NCBI GenBank assembly: GCA_016718655.1
Contig: JADKCV010000020.1
Span: forward strand, 44,827-108,826
Length of the DNA stretch: 64,000 bases
Direction of reading: 5' to 3'
DNA from: Flavobacteriales bacterium
GTDB lineage: Bacteria; Bacteroidota; Bacteroidia; Flavobacteriales_F; PHOS-HE28
Shown here one piece after another: positions 54,527 to 62,645 of this stretch. The notes below the pieces were generated by a model, which saw nothing but the letters and a program-made list of their open reading frames with translations, did not search any database and was not told the origin of the DNA. Numbering within the stretch: position 1 is the first letter of the stretch; each line of letters starts with the position of its first letter. A program made the position numbers and the translations under genes.

Positions 54527-55965
54527 TCAGACGGTTGCTGTGGCCGGGGTCGCCTTGGGTGTCTTGTCCTTCACGATCTGTGCCATCATCTCGGCCTCCA
54601 CGGCCACTTGTCCATTCACATATCCTTTGCCGGACATGTGCACGAGGCCGCGGCGGATGGGCGTGAGCAGTTGAAGGTGGAAGACGATCGTATCACCAGG
54701 GATGACCTTTCGTCGGTAGCGGATGCCGTCGGTCTTCAGGAAGTAGGTGGTGTAGTTCTCCGGATCAGGCACCTGGCTGAGTGCGAAGATGCCACCCACT
54801 TGGGCCATGGCCTCCACCTGCAGGACACCGGGCATCACCGGATTGCCCGGGAAGTGGCCGGTGAAGTGCGGCTCGTTCATGGTCACGTTCTTCACGCCCA
54901 CGATGCTCGTCTTGTCCATGGACATCACCTTGTCCACCAAGAGGAAGGGATACCGGTGGGGCAACATCCGTTCAATGTCCTGGATGTTGTACAAGGGTTC
55001 CTTCGTGAGGTCCACATGCGCCACGGGGTTCTTCTCCTCCTCCCTGATCTTCTCCTTGATCCGTTTCGCGAAGCTGGTGTTGCCGAAGTGCCCCGGGCGT
55101 GCCGCTAGGATATGGCCTTTGATGGGACGGCCCACCAGTGCCAGATCACCGACGATGTCCAAGAGCTTGTGGCGCGCAGGTTCGTTGAAGTACTTGAGGT
55201 CGGTGGTGTTGAGCACCCCGTTGCGACGGATCTCCACCTCCCGATACTCGCGGCCCAAGGCCTTGGCGAGGTCCTTCAGTTGTTCTTGTGTGGTGCCTTC
55301 GCGGTCCTCCAGCACAATGGCGTTGTCCAGGTCGCCGCCCTTGATGAGGCCGGCCTTGGCCAGTTGCTCCAGTTCGCGCAGGAACACGAAGGTGCGGCAC
55401 GGTGCGATCTCCTCCTTGAACTCCTCGGCCCGGTACATGCTGGCGTGTTGTGTGCCGAGCACCGGGCTGTTGTAGTCCACCATCACCGTCACGCGGAATT
55501 CTCCACCCGGCGTGGGAACACCGAGCATCTCGGTGCCGCGTTCCGCGGTCTCGAACCAGATCGGCTCCTTCAGCACGAACCAGTTGCGGGGGCATCCTGA
55601 GGCTCCAACCCGACACTCTCGATGGCGTTCACGAAGGGCATGGCGCTGCCATCCATGATCGGCATCTCGGGACCGGTGATCTGCAACAAGCAGTTGTCCA
55701 CGCCCAACGCATACAACGCACTGAGGACGTGCTCGGTCGTGTTCACGGTCACGTCACCCTTGCCCAAGGTGGTGCCTCGTGCGGTGCTCACCACCAGGTC
55801 GGCGTCGGCATCGATGATGGGTTCACCTTCCAGGTCGGTGCGCTGGAACTTGTATCCATGACCCACCGGTGCTGGACGCAAGGTGAGGGTCACGGGTTCG
55901 CCGGTGTGGAGGCCCACGCCCTTGATGGTGGCGCTGCCTTTGAGGGTGTGTTGGAATTCGCTCAT
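54527..55965 (-). CDS. lpxC-fabZ: Bifunctional LpxC-FabZ (deacetylase / hydroxyacyl-ACP dehydratase), broken by one frameshift
   Basis: The Bacteroidota-type fusion has LpxC at the N-terminus and FabZ at the C-terminus. The first frame (ATG 55965) gives KGVGLHTGEPV and the zinc/base motif TTEH (Glu78, His79), then breaks after LEPQDAP. One base added in the G run at 55588-55592 (plus strand) joins it to RNWFVLKEP, restoring the second zinc motif ARHKLLDIVGDL and GHFGNTSFAKRI. The FabZ half has MLPHRYPFLLVDKV and HFPGNPVMPGVLQVEAMAQ with its catalytic His and Glu. The repaired length is 479 residues. LpxC commits lipid A synthesis and FabZ serves fatty acid elongation. Loss of both is improbable, so an assembly error is the best explanation. 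Confidence 0.9.
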
Positions 55966-56009
55966 GACCTGCTCGTGGCAGCGGGCGTATGGCCCTCGTT
56001 GCTGCCCGG

Positions 56010-56017
56010 CGAAGGTA
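56010..56017 (-). promoter_or_regulatory. Weak -7 element before lpxC-fabZ
   Basis: TACCTTCG on the minus strand differs from TAnnTTTG at one base and ends about 45 nt before ATG 55965. The same sequence lies at 57692-57699 before the DUF2911 gene, which suggests a local promoter variant. No clear TTG partner was found. Confidence 0.35.
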
Positions 56018-56036
56018 GAACTCCGCGCCCGTTGGC

Positions 56037-57095
56037 CTATCGGGGGGTGTCTCCGAACGCCTGGCGCAAGGCAGCCAGTTCCTTCTCCAACGCATCGATG
56101 CGGCGCTGGAGCGAAGGCAGATTACGGAACACGACATAACTGCGGTCATAGAGCCCTTTGGCGAACGCGGGCGATCCCTGCAAGGTGGCTCCATCCTCCA
56201 CGGTGGCACCGATCCCGCTCTGCGCAGCGATGCGCACCTTGTTGCCGATGGTGAGGTGGCCTGCAATGCCCACTTGACCGCCGATCTGGTTGTGGTCGCC
56301 CACCTTGGTGCTGCCCGCAATGCCCGTTTGCGACACGACCACATTGTGCTTGCCGATCTCGGCGTTGTGGCCCACCTGGATCAGGTTGTCCAACTTGGTT
56401 CCTTGGCGGATGATGGTGTGGCCGATGGTGGCACGATCCACCGTGGTGTTCGCGCCGATCTCCACATGGTCCTCCAGGATCACGTTGCCCACCTGGGGCA
56501 TCTTCTCATACACCCCTTCGGTGTTCGGTACGAAGCCGAAGCCATCCGCCCCGATCACCGCCCCACTGTGGATCACGCATTGCGCCCCTATCACCGACTG
56601 GTGATAGATCTTGACCCCGGCGTGGATGCGTGTTCCGTCACCCACCGTGGTGCGTTCGCCGATGAAGGAATTCGGGAAGACCTTCACGCCATCGCCCAAC
56701 ACCACCTCATCGCTGATGTAGCAGAAGGCACCGATGTACACGCCCTTCCCGATCCGGGCCTTGGGGCTCACGAAGCTGGGCTGCTCGATGCCCTTCTTCT
56801 CATACTGCAACTGGTAGTTCCGCTCCAGCAGTTGCGTGAAGGCCATGCGCGGGTCCGTCACACGGATGAGCGTGAGGCTCTTGGGAATGGCCTTGGTGGC
56901 TTGGAACCCGTGGTCCACGATGGCGATGGTGGCCTTCGTGGTGTAGATGAACTCGGTGTACTTGGAGTTCGCCAGGAAGGTGAGGGTTCCGCTCCGCGCC
57001 TCCTCGATCTTGGCGAGGTCGTTCACCAGCACCTGTGGATCGCCATCCACTTCCCCTTGCAGGAGCTCGGCGATCTGTGCGGCTGTGAATTGCAT
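56037..57095 (-). CDS. lpxD: UDP-3-O-acylglucosamine N-acyltransferase
   Basis: The 352-residue protein adds the second acyl chain in lipid A synthesis. An N-terminal uridine-binding domain (MQFTAAQIAELLQGEVDGD) precedes a long hexapeptide beta-helix (GVYIGAFCYISDEVVLGDG; VIGADGFGFVPN). The catalytic histidine lies in LIQVGHNAEIG. A C-terminal helix ends LAALRQAFGDTPR. It lies 71 nt upstream of lpxC-fabZ, so lpxD, lpxC-fabZ and lpxA form a lipid A cluster. Confidence 0.95.
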   Translation of the reverse strand: MQFTAAQIAELLQGEVDGDPQVLVNDLAKIEEARSGTLTFLANSKYTEFIYTTKATIAIVDHGFQATKAIPKSLTLIRVTDPRMAFTQLLERNYQLQYEKKGIEQPSFVSPKARIGKGVYIGAFCYISDEVVLGDGVKVFPNSFIGERTTVGDGTRIHAGVKIYHQSVIGAQCVIHSGAVIGADGFGFVPNTEGVYEKMPQVGNVILEDHVEIGANTTVDRATIGHTIIRQGTKLDNLIQVGHNAEIGKHNVVVSQTGIAGSTKVGDHNQIGGQVGIAGHLTIGNKVRIAAQSGIGATVEDGATLQGSPAFAKGLYDRSYVVFRNLPSLQRRIDALEKELAALRQAFGDTPR

Positions 57096-57121
57096 GCTGC
57101 TGGAACGCTTTCGGCAGGGAC

Positions 57122-57673
57122 CTAGTGTGCTACCGGAACGGCCACTTGGACATCATCCCAAGCAAGCACCAGCCGCGGCGCATCACCTTGGTCCATGCTG
57201 ATGGTGAATTGTTCCAACGGGCTTGCAGGACGCTCCACGACGGCGTTGAACCGGGCCACGTCGGCCATCGCATCGCGCGGGCTCTCGCCGTCGAAGTTCA
57301 CGCCCCAGCCATACATCTTGCTGTTGAGGATCACGGTCCATTCCTCGGGGCCGGGTATGGTCCACAGCGTGTACGTACCCGCCTTCACCGGCTTATCGCC
57401 GAAGACGATGTCCTTGTTCACTGTGAAGGTGGTGGCCTCGTTGGCCCCGGTACGCCAGACCTTCCCGTAGGGCACCAGTGAACCGAAGATCGCACGGCTC
57501 TTCTTGGTCGGGCGGCTGTAGGTCACTTCCACCAGGAGGTCGTTCAGGAAGAAGGAGACCGTTTCCTCGGGGCTCGCCTTCTTGGTCTGGGCCTTCATGT
57601 ACTGGAAGCCCGCGAAGGCGATCACGGCCAACACGGCGACGCTGAGGAGGATCCACTTCAAGAGCTTGGGCAT
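57122..57673 (-). CDS. DUF2911 domain-containing membrane-anchored protein
   Basis: The 183-residue protein starts with one N-terminal transmembrane or uncleaved signal helix (LLKWILLSVAVLAVIAFAGF). A DUF2911 beta-sandwich follows (VTYSRPTKKSRAIFGSLVPYGKVWRTGANEATTF; DKPVKAGTYTLWTIPG; WTVILNSKMYGWG). DUF2911 has no proven function; it is common in Bacteroidota and expected in the periplasm. A TACCTTCG box lies at 57692-57699, about 19 nt before the ATG. The short-chain dehydrogenase ends 28 nt upstream. Confidence 0.85.
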   Translation of the reverse strand: MPKLLKWILLSVAVLAVIAFAGFQYMKAQTKKASPEETVSFFLNDLLVEVTYSRPTKKSRAIFGSLVPYGKVWRTGANEATTFTVNKDIVFGDKPVKAGTYTLWTIPGPEEWTVILNSKMYGWGVNFDGESPRDAMADVARFNAVVERPASPLEQFTISMDQGDAPRLVLAWDDVQVAVPVAH

Positions 57674-57701
57674 GGCGGCTAGGTTGGTGCGCGAAGGTAG
57701 C

Positions 57702-58478
57702 TCAGCCCGCGCGGTGCACGAGCATGCTGCTGGCCTGGGCCGTGGGTGTCACCACCAGGTCGTTGATGCACACGTGTGCGGGCAGTGTGGCAGCGAAGTG
57801 CACGAGGTTGGCGATGTCGGCGCCACGCAAGGGCTCGATCCCAGCGTAGGGTGCCTTCGCCTTGGCCTCGTCACCGCCGAAGCGCACCAGACTGAATTCC
57901 GTTTCGGCCAGCCCGGGACAGATCTGCGTGACCTTGATCCCATGGGGTAACAGGTCCTGACGCATCCCTTTGCTCAACGCATCCACCGCATGCTTGCTGG
58001 CACAATACACGTTCCCCTTCGGATAGACCTCCTTGCCTGCGGTGCTTCCGATGTTGATGATGTGACCCTTGCCGCGCGCGATCATGCCGGGAATGATGGC
58101 ACGGCTCACGTACAACAAGCCTTTCACGTTGGTATCGATCATCCGCTCCCAATCACCGGTGTCGCCCGTTTGTATGGGGTCCAGGCCAGCAGCAAGACCA
58201 GCGTTGTTCACCAGCACATCGATGCGCTGCCATGCCTCGGGCAGTCCGCCTATGGCCTGTTCCACCGCCGACGCATCGCGCACGTCGAAGTGCAAGGCGT
58301 GGACCTTGTCATGTGCATCGATGCTGCCGTAAAGTCCCTCGAGCTCGCGTTGCAACACAGCTAGGCGTTCCTTGCGACGGCCTGTGATGATGACGCGCCA
58401 GCCTTCGCTGGCAAAGCGTTGCGCGGTGGACTCGCCGAAGCCGGAGGTGGCACCGGTGATGAGGATGGTCTGGGGCAT
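57702..58478 (-). CDS. Short-chain dehydrogenase/reductase
   Basis: The 258-residue NAD(P)-dependent oxidoreductase of the SDR family has a TGATSGFG nucleotide-binding loop (8-15), with GRRKERL favouring NADP. The NNAG motif is at 91-94, and the catalytic set is Ser145 (NIGSTAG), Tyr158 and Lys162 (YCASK). Overall it resembles YdfG-type enzymes acting on 3-hydroxy acids or serine, but the substrate is not fixed. ATG 58478 gives the usual MPQTILITG start; the longer reading to 58538 adds an unrelated segment. Confidence 0.88.
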   Translation of the reverse strand: MPQTILITGATSGFGESTAQRFASEGWRVIITGRRKERLAVLQRELEGLYGSIDAHDKVHALHFDVRDASAVEQAIGGLPEAWQRIDVLVNNAGLAAGLDPIQTGDTGDWERMIDTNVKGLLYVSRAIIPGMIARGKGHIINIGSTAGKEVYPKGNVYCASKHAVDALSKGMRQDLLPHGIKVTQICPGLAETEFSLVRFGGDEAKAKAPYAGIEPLRGADIANLVHFAATLPAHVCINDLVVTPTAQASSMLVHRAG

Positions 58479-58606
58479 GGTGCAAAGGAACGCGTGAAGC
58501 TGTCGGTGAGGCTCCATGTGTTCGAACTTCCGAGGCACATTTGTTGGCCCTCCGCTAAGACATCACGTACCTTGAACAGTTCCAATTCCAACAAGAACAT
58601 CTTCCC

Positions 58607-58723
58607 ATGAACAACCTATTCCGCGGATTATTGGCTGGTGGCGCAGCTTACAAATGGGGTGGTGGCTGCTTCGGCACCGTCATCGTCTTCGTGATCGTGT
58701 ATATGCTGCTGGGGAGTTGTTGA
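58607..58723 (+). CDS. Small membrane peptide (38 residues)
   Basis: This short frame, missed by length filters, reads MNNLFRGLLAGGAAYKWGGG, then a single hydrophobic helix (CFGTVIVFVIVYMLLGSC). The basic N-terminus, the glycine cluster and the paired cysteines flanking the helix resemble small conserved Bacteroidota membrane peptides of unknown role. It lies alone between two minus-strand genes. A TACCTTGA box at 58568-58575 may be its -7 element. It is likely an inner-membrane peptide. Confidence 0.65.
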   Translation: MNNLFRGLLAGGAAYKWGGGCFGTVIVFVIVYMLLGSC

Positions 58724-58754
58724 CACGACCCCAGTGGCGGCGTTGCCCCAGAGT

Positions 58755-59972
58755 TCACATGGTTAGCCACCGCGGCCATGCCAAGTACCATTTGGTCACC
58801 GGCCGGGCCAACGCTTGGATCCCTAGGTTGTCACTGGCCTCCGCGATGTCACGCAGGGTGCCGTCCTTGTAGCGAAGCTCGATCCGGTCCTTCCCCGGGT
58901 CGTAGGCGTTGTTGACGATACTGCCCGTGAGGACGAAGTGCGCTGCATCGGTCTCGGAGATGCCCAGTTGTGTGGCCACGGTGCGCCGCAGCTCATCGAT
59001 CTTGGAGGGTGGCCACTCGTCGTTCTGCAGTTTGATCCGCAGGTTGCGACGATGCACGAGGTCACCGGCCAACCGCGACAGCACCGGATCGGAGTGGTCA
59101 CCCCATACTTTCACGGCACCCATCACGTCGTGGTCGTCGAGCTTCAGGAAGTCCGCCAACACCTGTGGATCGTGGAAGGAGGAACGGTCGTGCTCCGCGG
59201 ATAGGAAGCGCAGCAGGGCAGGGGAGGCGAACACGGGCACACCGGACATGGCCAGGTGCTTGGCGCGTCGCAACGTTTCCACCAACATCAGCTCACAGGC
59301 CACCACGGTCTTGTGCAGGTACACCTGCCAGTACATCAAGCGCCGCGCCACCAGGAACTTCTCGATGCTGTAGATGGCCTTCTCCTCCACCACCAATTTA
59401 TCCTCCACCACCTGCAACATCTTGATGATGCGTTCGCCACCGATGACGCCTTCGCTGACGCCGGTGTAGAAGCTGTCGCGGTTCAGGTAGTCGATGCGGT
59501 CCACATCCAACTGACCGCTCACCAGTTGATGCAGGAAGCGCTTGGGGTGCTCGTCACGGAAGATGCGGATGCCCAAGGTCAACGCTCCCGCGAACTCGTC
59601 GTTCAGCGCGTCCATCACCAAGGCGCTCACCGCCTCGTGACCGATGCCTTCCACCAGGCTGTGTTCCAGCGCGTGGCTGAAGGGGCCATGCCCCACATCG
59701 TGCAGCAGGATCGCGATGCGCGCACCCAACGCTTCCTCCTCCGTGATCACGTGTCCCTTGCTACGCAGGGTGGCGATGGCCTCGCCCATCAGGTGCATGG
59801 CGCCCAACGCATGGTGGAAGCGCGTGTGCAGCGCGCCAGGGTAGACCAGGTGACCCAATCCGAGTTGCTTGATGTAGCGCAGGCGCTGGAACCATGGATG
59901 ATCGATGATCCGCAACAATAGCGGGTCCGGAACACTGATGAATCCGTAGATGGGGTCGTTCAGGATCTTCAT
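58755..59972 (-). CDS. HD-domain phosphohydrolase (dGTPase-like)
   Basis: The 405-residue protein starts MKILNDPIYGFISVPDPLLL. The HD metal-binding set is His53 (HTRFHH), His91-Asp92 (LLHDVGHGPFSH) and a downstream Asp in LDVDRIDYLNRDS. These are the hallmarks of the HD superfamily related to dNTP triphosphohydrolases; the actual substrate is unknown. A longer reading to 60569 is an alternative frame over the secreted propeller gene and is discarded. ATG 59972 lies 12 nt after that gene's stop, so they may be cotranscribed. Confidence 0.86.
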   Translation of the reverse strand: MKILNDPIYGFISVPDPLLLRIIDHPWFQRLRYIKQLGLGHLVYPGALHTRFHHALGAMHLMGEAIATLRSKGHVITEEEALGARIAILLHDVGHGPFSHALEHSLVEGIGHEAVSALVMDALNDEFAGALTLGIRIFRDEHPKRFLHQLVSGQLDVDRIDYLNRDSFYTGVSEGVIGGERIIKMLQVVEDKLVVEEKAIYSIEKFLVARRLMYWQVYLHKTVVACELMLVETLRRAKHLAMSGVPVFASPALLRFLSAEHDRSSFHDPQVLADFLKLDDHDVMGAVKVWGDHSDPVLSRLAGDLVHRRNLRIKLQNDEWPPSKIDELRRTVATQLGISETDAAHFVLTGSIVNNAYDPGKDRIELRYKDGTLRDIAEASDNLGIQALARPVTKWYLAWPRWLTM

Positions 59973-59983
59973 GCACTGCAAGC

Positions 59984-62494
59984 CTAGCGGCTGATGCGGT
60001 AGGTCCAGGTGCCGTGTGTGGTGGTGACAGTGGCCACGTAAGCACCTGCCGCACGGTCGCTGAGGTCGATCGAGTTGATGTCCGTGCCCACCCGGTCGGT
60101 GACCGTACGACCGCGCGTATCCGTGAGCACGACCGTACGCACCGTGCCATGCGCATCGGTGGTGAGGATGCGGTAGCGGCCTGCATCGTCCAAGCGTTGC
60201 AACCGGGGCCCGGTCGATGCATCCTGTTCCGCCACCCCAGCGATGATGGGCACGTACAGGTCCGCCTGCCAGATCCCCCGGCCGAAGGTGGCGGCGCGGA
60301 GCTTCCCGCTGGCCTGGTTCACCTCCAATTCCGTCACCACCACGTTGGGCATGCCTTCGCCGAAGGGCTCCCACGCATTGAGGATGTCGTCGCGGTAGAA
60401 CACACCGAGGTCGGTACCCACATACACGCCATCGACCACGCCGGGGTTCAACGCGATGCTGTTCACCGGCACGTTCGGCAGACCGAAGCTGCGGTTCGTC
60501 CAGGTGTCCCCACCATCCATGCTCTCGAACACCTTCTGGCCGTTGGTGGTGCCGGAGTAGCTCAGCCACACGTGCAGGGGATCGGTAGGGTCCACCGCAA
60601 AGGACGTGGGAGTGAGTTGCGGAAGCTCCACCCCGTTGATGGGTACCCAGTTGGCACCGCCCAGGGTGCTACGCATCAGCAGGTCATTGCGCCCCACGTA
60701 GATCACGTTCCCATCCGATGGCGCGATCGCCAGGCAACGCACCTGCTCCTCATCGGACCAATTGCTCGCCATGCCCCAGGAATCGCCCTGGTCATCGCTG
60801 ATCCATACGTTGGTATAGCCGGCCACGATGCGATAGGGGTTGAAGGGGTCGATGGCGAACGGGGTCACCCACGGACCTTCCTCCCCCACATTGTCCCCGA
60901 TGAAGTCCCAGTTCACGCCCCGGTCCACCGAGCGCATGATGCCACCGAGTTGGTAGGAGGCGTACACGGTGAAGGGGTCCGTGGGGTCCACGGCCGCCTC
61001 CATGCCATCCGCGCCGAACACATGCGTCCACTGACCATCCACGTACCGGTTCGATCCGTTGTCCTGCGCACCGGCCATGATCAAGTCGCTCTCCAGTTCG
61101 CTGCCACCCAGGCGGTAGAACTGGGTGATGTCCAGCCCCGCGCTCAGGTCCGTCCATTCCTCGCCATCGTCCTCGCTCACGTAGAGCCCGCCGTCCGAGG
61201 CGCAGTACAACTTGCCGTTCAGCACCTCCAATCCGTGGATGTCCGCGTGGGTGTAGCCGATCTCCGACGGGCTGGTCCAATGCGACACGATGGTCCAACC
61301 GAGGCCGCCGTTCGTGCTCTTCCACACGTTCACACCGCCTGCGTACAACGTCTGTGGGTCGTTGGGGTCGGCGGCCAGTGCCATGTCGTACCACGCCTGT
61401 CCACCGCTGTCCGAACCATCCTCCTGGTAGCCGAACAGGTTGGGTGCGGTCGACATCTCCTCGAAGGAGAAGCCGCCGTCGGTGCTGCGGTACAGGCCCA
61501 GGAAGGAATCGTCCTCCTCTTTGCTGCACAGTACATACACCAACCAGGGGTCGGCCGGAGTGACCGCGATGGCCATGCGTCCCACCAGGTCGCTGCTCGG
61601 CAGACCGTTCGTCACAGCGGAGAAGCTGACACCGTTCGCGCCACTGCGGTAGAACCGGTCCGTGCAGGCATACGTGATCAAGCTATCGCCGGGCTTGAAC
61701 TCCACATCGTAGAAGCTGCCGGGCACGGACAAGCCCCAGGAGGCGCCGCCGTTCACTGTGCGGAAGAGGCCATTGGTGGTGGCGCATACGAGGCGCTGCG
61801 GATCATAGGGGTGCATGCGGAGCGCCCGGGTGTTGCGCGCCTGGCCCACGGTCCAATCAAGGCCGGTGGCGTTCCATGTGAGGCCTCCGTCGTAGCTCTT
61901 CAACACACCAGCACTGTAGGTATCACCGCCGTCACCATCACCCGTGGCGATGTACACCGTGTCCGGCGCCGTGGGATGCACTGCGATCCCGCTCACGCCC
62001 ATGGAGGGAAGGTCGGTGAACAACGCCGTCCAACCGTTGCCGCCATTGGTGCTCTTCCAAAGGCCTGCGGCGGGTGTGCCCGCATACACCACTTGGTCGT
62101 TGGTCGGGTCCACCGCCACCGCGTTCACACGTCCGTTCCCGGGGTTGTAGGAGATGCTGTTCCAGAAGGTCGGTCCCAAGGGTTCCCACAGCGACACGTC
62201 GCGTTGGCCGGACGCCCGGTCGCGTGCGGCATTGACCTCCGCGGCAGCTTCCATGTGAACGGCGGGGTCCAAACGCTCACCACTGGGCCACGTGCGTTGG
62301 TCCATGAACCAGTACCAGCGGTGTAACTGTTTCCAGCCCTTGCCCTTCTGGTACGAACGCCCTTCCCAGGCCTGGTCGAAGGACTGCTTCACCGTGTGCA
62401 GGTCCGTGGCGGGGTCCAGCATCTGTTCCACCCAGGTCTGCGCATGCGACGTGTGGATCGTAAGGAGGAGCAAGAGGGCTGGGAGCAAGCGCAT
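59984..62494 (-). CDS. Secreted BNR/sortilin-type propeller protein with a degenerate T9SS tail
   Basis: The 836-residue protein has a signal peptide (LLPALLLLLTIHTSHAQ). Many WKSTNGGxxW-like repeats (VWKSTNGGLGWTIV; LKSYDGGLTW; RSTDGGFSF; ESMDGGDTW) mark BNR/VPS10-type beta-propellers across residues 90-760. The last 70 residues (GRYRILTTDAHGTVRTVVLTDTRGR ... GAYVATVTT) look like a type A sorting domain but lack the FPNP start motif. The protein is probably surface-exposed or released by T9SS and could bind or cut glycans or proteins. A TACATTCG-like box lies at 62515-62522. Confidence 0.82.
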   Translation of the reverse strand: MRLLPALLLLLTIHTSHAQTWVEQMLDPATDLHTVKQSFDQAWEGRSYQKGKGWKQLHRWYWFMDQRTWPSGERLDPAVHMEAAAEVNAARDRASGQRDVSLWEPLGPTFWNSISYNPGNGRVNAVAVDPTNDQVVYAGTPAAGLWKSTNGGNGWTALFTDLPSMGVSGIAVHPTAPDTVYIATGDGDGGDTYSAGVLKSYDGGLTWNATGLDWTVGQARNTRALRMHPYDPQRLVCATTNGLFRTVNGGASWGLSVPGSFYDVEFKPGDSLITYACTDRFYRSGANGVSFSAVTNGLPSSDLVGRMAIAVTPADPWLVYVLCSKEEDDSFLGLYRSTDGGFSFEEMSTAPNLFGYQEDGSDSGGQAWYDMALAADPNDPQTLYAGGVNVWKSTNGGLGWTIVSHWTSPSEIGYTHADIHGLEVLNGKLYCASDGGLYVSEDDGEEWTDLSAGLDITQFYRLGGSELESDLIMAGAQDNGSNRYVDGQWTHVFGADGMEAAVDPTDPFTVYASYQLGGIMRSVDRGVNWDFIGDNVGEEGPWVTPFAIDPFNPYRIVAGYTNVWISDDQGDSWGMASNWSDEEQVRCLAIAPSDGNVIYVGRNDLLMRSTLGGANWVPINGVELPQLTPTSFAVDPTDPLHVWLSYSGTTNGQKVFESMDGGDTWTNRSFGLPNVPVNSIALNPGVVDGVYVGTDLGVFYRDDILNAWEPFGEGMPNVVVTELEVNQASGKLRAATFGRGIWQADLYVPIIAGVAEQDASTGPRLQRLDDAGRYRILTTDAHGTVRTVVLTDTRGRTVTDRVGTDINSIDLSDRAAGAYVATVTTTHGTWTYRISR

Positions 62495-62645
62495 GGCTAC
62501 GAATTGAGGGAACGCGAATGTAGGGCACCCCGTACCTTCACGGCCAAGCCACCAAGGGCAACATGCCGCGAAGCCACGCGTTACCCTTGGGATGTTACGA
62601 ACCCCCACACTCCCAGCAGCGCCGAAAGGCCCCACCATTCCCCTG

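Noticed and set aside
58478..58538. Longer N-terminus of the short-chain dehydrogenase
   Set aside because: The added 20 residues are unlike family members; the Rossmann motif begins 8 residues after ATG 58478.
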